DNA from: Crocinitomicaceae bacterium
GTDB taxonomy: Bacteria > Bacteroidota > Bacteroidia > Flavobacteriales_D > Crocinitomicaceae
Reading direction: 5' to 3'
DNA: 64,000 bases
Assembly: GCA_016708105.1 (NCBI GenBank)
Contig: JADJGJ010000002.1
Location: 744,001 to 808,000 of the forward strand
The notes under the pieces were generated by a model that searched no databases, was not told the DNA's origin, and saw only the letters and a program-made list of their open reading frames with translations. This document shows, piece by piece, positions 60,624 to 64,000 of the stretch. Made by a program: the position numbers and the translations under genes. Numbering within the stretch: the first letter of the stretch is position 1; every line of letters begins with the position of its first letter.

Positions 60624-61868
60624 TCAGCTAAATCTGGCATAGCAGAAGCAAGATTTTTCAACCGGTTTTGAAAGGGCGACAATGTTTAGATTATCTGATG
60701 CCTGAGCAATATCAATGGTTTCACCTGAACGGGTGAGAATGATAATTTGTTTATCACGTTCATCATACGCACTGTTTACCAAGGTTTCTTTTATGACAAA
60801 GTAGTGTACATCCTTTTCTTCAATGCCCATGTGCCGGCAGATATCAGAAACTTGTTGCCGGTAACGGTTGTCATGCACAGCACCTTTTGTAATTTCAGTT
60901 TTAAATAATTTTCTTGACAAAATCATTTTGCACAAGGTGGCCAGAATTTTATCATCACAGGTTTGCCACACTTTTACAGAGGTAATCACATCGTTATCAT
61001 CAATGAGGGCAAAGTTTTCAAGCCAATTACTTCCAGCAATAAAATCTTGTCGGGTAACCTGATGTTGTAGAAAAAGTTTGAGACTTGGACTTGCAAATAA
61101 ATCTATTCCTTGCCGGTACAATTCTTTCGCTCTGTTCAGTATACTGGTTAGCATGTATTCAGATGCCACCACAGTTTTGTGCATATATACTTGCCAATAC
61201 ATAATGCGTCGGGCACCAATAAAATTTTCAATGCTGTAAATGCCTTTTTCTTCAATTACCAAATTATTATCAACAACATCTAACATAGTAATGATGCGCT
61301 CACTGCCAATTACACCTTCTTCAACACCGGTGAAGTAACTGTCACGTTGCAAGTAATCAAGCCTGTCCATATCCAATTGTCCGGATACCAACTGGTGTAA
61401 AAATTTTTTAGGATGTTGATTCGTGAATATTTCAATAGCCGTATTCAGTTTACCATGATACTGCCTGTTGAGTTCTTCCATGAACAGCAATGAAACCTCT
61501 TCATGATGCACTCCATCAAGCAAAGAGTGCTCAAGGGTGTGTGAGAAGGGGCCATGCCCAATATCATGTAATAGAATAGCAATAATTGCGCCCAGCCTTT
61601 CATCTTCTGAAATGTCAACTTGCTTTTTTCTTAACACATCAATGGCTTTCACCATCAAATGCATTGCCCCAATAGCATGATGAAAACGCGTGTGATTTGC
61701 TCCGGGATAAACCAGATGAGACAGCCCCAATTGCTTTATGCGGCGCAAACGCTGAAAGTATGGATGCTCCATTAAATCATAAATGAATTCATCAGGAATA
61801 GTAATAAAACCATGCACCGGATCGTTGATGATTTTTCTTTTATTATGGGATTGCCTGTTCACGCGCAA
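60624..61868 (-). CDS. HD-domain phosphohydrolase (dGTPase/SpoT-type superfamily)
   Basis: A 414-residue HD-superfamily hydrolase. Residues about 14-190 include NDPVHGFITIPDEF, MEHPYFQRLRRIKQLGLSHLVYPGANHTRFHHAIGAMHLM and the HD motif IIAILLHDIGHGPFSHTLEH. The C-terminal part has GQLDMDRLDYLQRDSYFTG. This is the group annotated as HD domain-containing protein next to lpxD in many Bacteroidota. The start is uncertain: the frame opens with TTG at 61868 and GTG at 61862, and no ATG lies before the conserved region. It diverges from porX with overlapping leaders. Confidence 0.88.
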   Translation of the reverse strand: MRVNRQSHNKRKIINDPVHGFITIPDEFIYDLMEHPYFQRLRRIKQLGLSHLVYPGANHTRFHHAIGAMHLMVKAIDVLRKKQVDISEDERLGAIIAILLHDIGHGPFSHTLEHSLLDGVHHEEVSLLFMEELNRQYHGKLNTAIEIFTNQHPKKFLHQLVSGQLDMDRLDYLQRDSYFTGVEEGVIGSERIITMLDVVDNNLVIEEKGIYSIENFIGARRIMYWQVYMHKTVVASEYMLTSILNRAKELYRQGIDLFASPSLKLFLQHQVTRQDFIAGSNWLENFALIDDNDVITSVKVWQTCDDKILATLCKMILSRKLFKTEITKGAVHDNRYRQQVSDICRHMGIEEKDVHYFVIKETLVNSAYDERDKQIIILTRSGETIDIAQASDNLNIVALSKPVEKSCFCYARFS

Positions 61869-61913
61869 TTTTTGACTAATTTTAACGGATCAAAGCTAAA
61901 GAAAAAACAACAG

Positions 61914-63458
61914 ATGGCAGCAAGAATTTTATGGGCAGATGATGAAATCGATTTGCTAAAACCTCATATCTTATTCCTTGAACAAAAGGGATACCAGATT
62001 GACACAGCAAATAATGGTGCTGACGCAGTTGAAATGAGCGCTTCTACGCATTATGATGTGATTTTTCTGGATGAAAATATGCCGGGACTAACTGGACTTG
62101 AAACCTTGTCGCGGATTAAAGCCAAGAAACCCGGAGTGCCAGTAATCATGATTACCAAAAGCGAAGAAGAGCATATTATGGAAGAAGCCATTGGTGGTCA
62201 AATTTCAGATTATCTGATTAAACCCGTGAATCCAAACCAAATTTTGCTGTCGCTAAAAAAACATTTGGATGGCAAAGAACTCGTTGACCAGAAAACATCT
62301 GTTGATTATCAAACTGAGTTCAGACAACTTGGAATGCGCATCAATGATAGGCCATTAGCAGCTGAGTGGATGGAAATTTATCATGACTTAGTAAATTGGG
62401 AATTGAAATTGGAGAAATCATCAGATGCCGGAATCAGAGAAATTCTCAACATGCAAAAAAAAGAAGCCAATGCTCAGTTTTGCCGTTTTGTTGATCAGAA
62501 TTATCGTGATTGGTTGCATGGAGATGAAGATGCTCCGCTTTTATCTCATCAGATACTACAAAAAAAATTATTCCCCCAACTTGGTAAAGAACCTATATTC
62601 TTAGTTGTTATTGATAATCTGCGCTATGATCAATGGAAAACTCTGCGTCCATTACTTGAAGAATTTTTTGTTGTTGAAAAAGAAGAACTCTTTTATTCTA
62701 TTCTGCCCACTGCAACACATTATGCGCGCAACGCATTATTTGCCGGAATGACACCCTTGCAGATAGCTAAAAAATTTCCAAAACTGTGGATGAATGAAAA
62801 TGATGAAGGTGGAAAAAATATGCATGAAGCTGAATTTCTGGAGGGCAATTTGAAACGCAATAACAAGCAAGTCAAAATGTCTTATCACAAGGTAATAAAA
62901 CTAGATTTTGCAAAAAAACTGGTTGACAAGTTCAATGAATTATTGCACCATGATCTCAATGTGATTGTCTACAATTTTGTAGATATGCTTTCACATGCAC
63001 GCACTGAAATGGATGTGATCAAAGAACTTGCAGATGATGAACCTGCGTATCGGTCTCTTACCGCATCGTGGTTTAATCATTCACCATTGAAAGATATTCT
63101 GAAAAAAATTGCCGGAAAAAAATTGCGTGTCTTTATTACAACCGATCACGGAACTATCAAAGTGGATAACCCGGTCAAAGTGGTAGGTGATAAAAACACC
63201 AATACCAATTTGAGATACAAGGTGGGAAAAAATCTTGACTATAATGCAAAAGAGGTTTTAGTTTCTTCAAACCCTGAAGACATTGAATTGCCAAAAGAGA
63301 ATGTGAGTTCAAGTTTTATTTTTGCCAAAGAGAATGATTTTTTTGCGTATCCTAACAACTACAATCATTACGTGAACTATTATACAGACACCTTTCAGCA
63401 CGGAGGCATTTCACTGGAAGAAATGATTATACCATTTATTGAATTACGCTCAAAATGA
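61914..63458 (+). CDS. porX: PorX-type response regulator with PglZ-like output domain
   Basis: The T9SS regulator. The frame extends to 61812, but ATG at 61914 (MAARILWADDEIDLL) is the proper start, for a product of 514 residues. The receiver domain (1-120) has the acidic pair D9-D10, phosphoacceptor D53 (VIFLDENMPG) and SDYLIKPVNP. The rest is a PglZ/alkaline-phosphatase-like domain (FLVVIDNLRYDQW, TATHYARNALFAGMTP, VIVYNFVDMLSHARTEMD, ITTDHGTIKVDNPVK). In Porphyromonas PorX works with PorY and SigP to control T9SS genes. No porY lies in the window. It overlaps tsaE by 4 nt. Confidence 0.95.
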   Translation: MAARILWADDEIDLLKPHILFLEQKGYQIDTANNGADAVEMSASTHYDVIFLDENMPGLTGLETLSRIKAKKPGVPVIMITKSEEEHIMEEAIGGQISDYLIKPVNPNQILLSLKKHLDGKELVDQKTSVDYQTEFRQLGMRINDRPLAAEWMEIYHDLVNWELKLEKSSDAGIREILNMQKKEANAQFCRFVDQNYRDWLHGDEDAPLLSHQILQKKLFPQLGKEPIFLVVIDNLRYDQWKTLRPLLEEFFVVEKEELFYSILPTATHYARNALFAGMTPLQIAKKFPKLWMNENDEGGKNMHEAEFLEGNLKRNNKQVKMSYHKVIKLDFAKKLVDKFNELLHHDLNVIVYNFVDMLSHARTEMDVIKELADDEPAYRSLTASWFNHSPLKDILKKIAGKKLRVFITTDHGTIKVDNPVKVVGDKNTNTNLRYKVGKNLDYNAKEVLVSSNPEDIELPKENVSSSFIFAKENDFFAYPNNYNHYVNYYTDTFQHGGISLEEMIIPFIELRSK

Positions 63459-63892
63459 TGATGGATTTAAAGTTTAAATACGAGGTTAAAAATCTTGATC
63501 AACTTGAAGATGCCGCGATTAAATTTTTTGAATTTTTACAAGCGCAATCTCACAAAATAGTTGCCTTTCATGGCGCTATGGGGGCGGGTAAAACCACGTT
63601 CATTAAAGCCTTGTTGAAAATAATGGAAACAGCAGACTTTGGGTCATCGCCTACGTTTGCTCTGGTGAGTGAATATCATTCAGATGTGCATGGCAGAATT
63701 GTTCACTGTGATTTTTACCGATTAAAAACACCGGAAGAGGCTTATGATATTGGTATTGAAGAAATTTTGGATGATACCTGTTGGTGCTTTGTTGAGTGGC
63801 CTGAGAAACTGGGTAACCTTCTGCCACATGGTTGCGTACACGCTAAGATAACTGATCAAAACGGACTTAGAATAATTACGGCAAGCGTATGA
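63455..63892 (+). CDS. tsaE: tRNA threonylcarbamoyladenosine biosynthesis ATPase
   Basis: The small ATPase of the TsaBDE complex that makes t6A37 in tRNA. The 145-residue protein has the Walker A motif GAMGAGKTTFIKALL, then FGSSPTFALVSEY, VHCDFYRLKTPEEAYDIGIEEILDD and CFVEWPEKLGNLLP. It starts within the stop of porX (ATGATG, 4-nt overlap) and its stop overlaps the start of the next gene (ATGA), so the three genes should be translated together. Confidence 0.96.
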   Translation: MMMDLKFKYEVKNLDQLEDAAIKFFEFLQAQSHKIVAFHGAMGAGKTTFIKALLKIMETADFGSSPTFALVSEYHSDVHGRIVHCDFYRLKTPEEAYDIGIEEILDDTCWCFVEWPEKLGNLLPHGCVHAKITDQNGLRIITASV

Positions 63893-64000
63893 TAACAGAT
63901 CCTGATGCACTGAAATCACTCATGAAAGAGGCAAGCATGCTTCCGCAAGAAGAGATGTTGGCCATAGGAAGGAAGAAGGGAAAGCTGGTGATTGGTATTC
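63889..64000 (+). CDS. ald: Alanine dehydrogenase, 3' truncated by window edge
   Basis: The start of a gene running off the window: 37 residues are visible, MITDPDALKSLMKEASMLPQ then EEMLAIGRKKGKLVIGI. The LPQEEMLxIGxKKxKLxIG start is the N-terminal block of Bacteroidota alanine dehydrogenase-type proteins, leading into the IPKE motif beyond the edge. The ATG overlaps the tsaE stop. The porX-tsaE-ald order is a familiar arrangement in this phylum. The call rests on this short segment and on context. Confidence 0.72.
   Translation, partial: MITDPDALKSLMKEASMLPQEEMLAIGRKKGKLVIGI

Noticed and set aside
61914..63458. BREX/Pgl defence gene because of the PglZ-like domain
   Set aside because: The N-terminal receiver domain and the tsaE/ald neighbours identify PorX; no other BREX genes are nearby.

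Overview
The window is a chromosomal segment from a low-GC member of the Bacteroidota, most likely a flavobacterium-like lineage. The evidence is an LpxC-FabZ fusion, two secreted proteins with type IX secretion (T9SS) C-terminal sorting domains, a PorX-type response regulator with a PglZ-like output domain, a long IspH, DUF5723/TSP3/OmpA and DUF4783 proteins, and promoters of the TTG...TAnnTTTG type instead of sigma70 boxes. No tRNA, rRNA or CRISPR array was recognised.

Layout. 1-5.5 kb: two tandem short SSB genes (the first cut by the window edge), a T9SS cargo protein, SpoIID-like protein, lpxB and an NlpC/P60 peptidase. 5.6-9.9 kb: an accessory islet of small, poorly conserved genes on the minus strand, containing a complete IS256-family element (7774-9115) with an 8-bp target duplication. 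The IS splits a lipoprotein gene that can be rejoined in frame, and its own transposase has a frameshift near the N-terminus. 9.9-21.2 kb: DsbD, small proteins, rnhB, a membrane-anchored beta-propeller-like protein broken by a frameshift in an A6 run, a DUF5723-TSP3-OmpA protein, a lipoprotein, DUF4783 and rlmH.

21.2-35.5 kb: a surface polysaccharide locus. It holds a polytopic membrane protein, three GT4 and one GT2 glycosyltransferases, an FkbM methyltransferase, a sugar epimerase, a second methyltransferase, a left-handed beta-helix acyltransferase, a Wzx-like flippase, an AsnB amidotransferase and a non-hydrolysing UDP-GlcNAc 2-epimerase. Most lie on the minus strand with 4-25 nt overlaps. 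Between asnB and the 2-epimerase is a decayed second copy of the asnB-wzx junction, with the same 7-nt gene overlap, several stops, a frameshift and a large internal deletion.

35.6-64 kb: mostly core genes. These are rdgB, ispH, a membrane thioredoxin-like protein, two tandem 73-residue lipoprotein paralogues, an M20 amidohydrolase, a half-size TSUP transporter, a 1072-residue outer-membrane/beta-propeller protein, an MBL hydrolase, T9SS-exported endonuclease I, a lipoprotein, a compact intergenic repeat complex (46.77-47.08 kb), the exbB-exbD-tonB-folC operon, nhaD, an amino-acid dehydrogenase, anmK, an acyl-CoA dehydrogenase, efp, the lipid A genes lpxA, lpxC-fabZ and lpxD, an HD hydrolase, porX, tsaE and the start of an alanine dehydrogenase gene.

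Functionally the window is dominated by envelope biology: lipid A, surface glycan, T9SS regulation and cargo, TonB energy transduction and cell-wall hydrolases or recycling. I did not find a clear new defence or mobile system. The most informative unusual features are the IS256 insertion event, the decayed asnB-wzx module, the A6 frameshift gene, the intergenic hairpin/repeat complex and the paired small lipoproteins.
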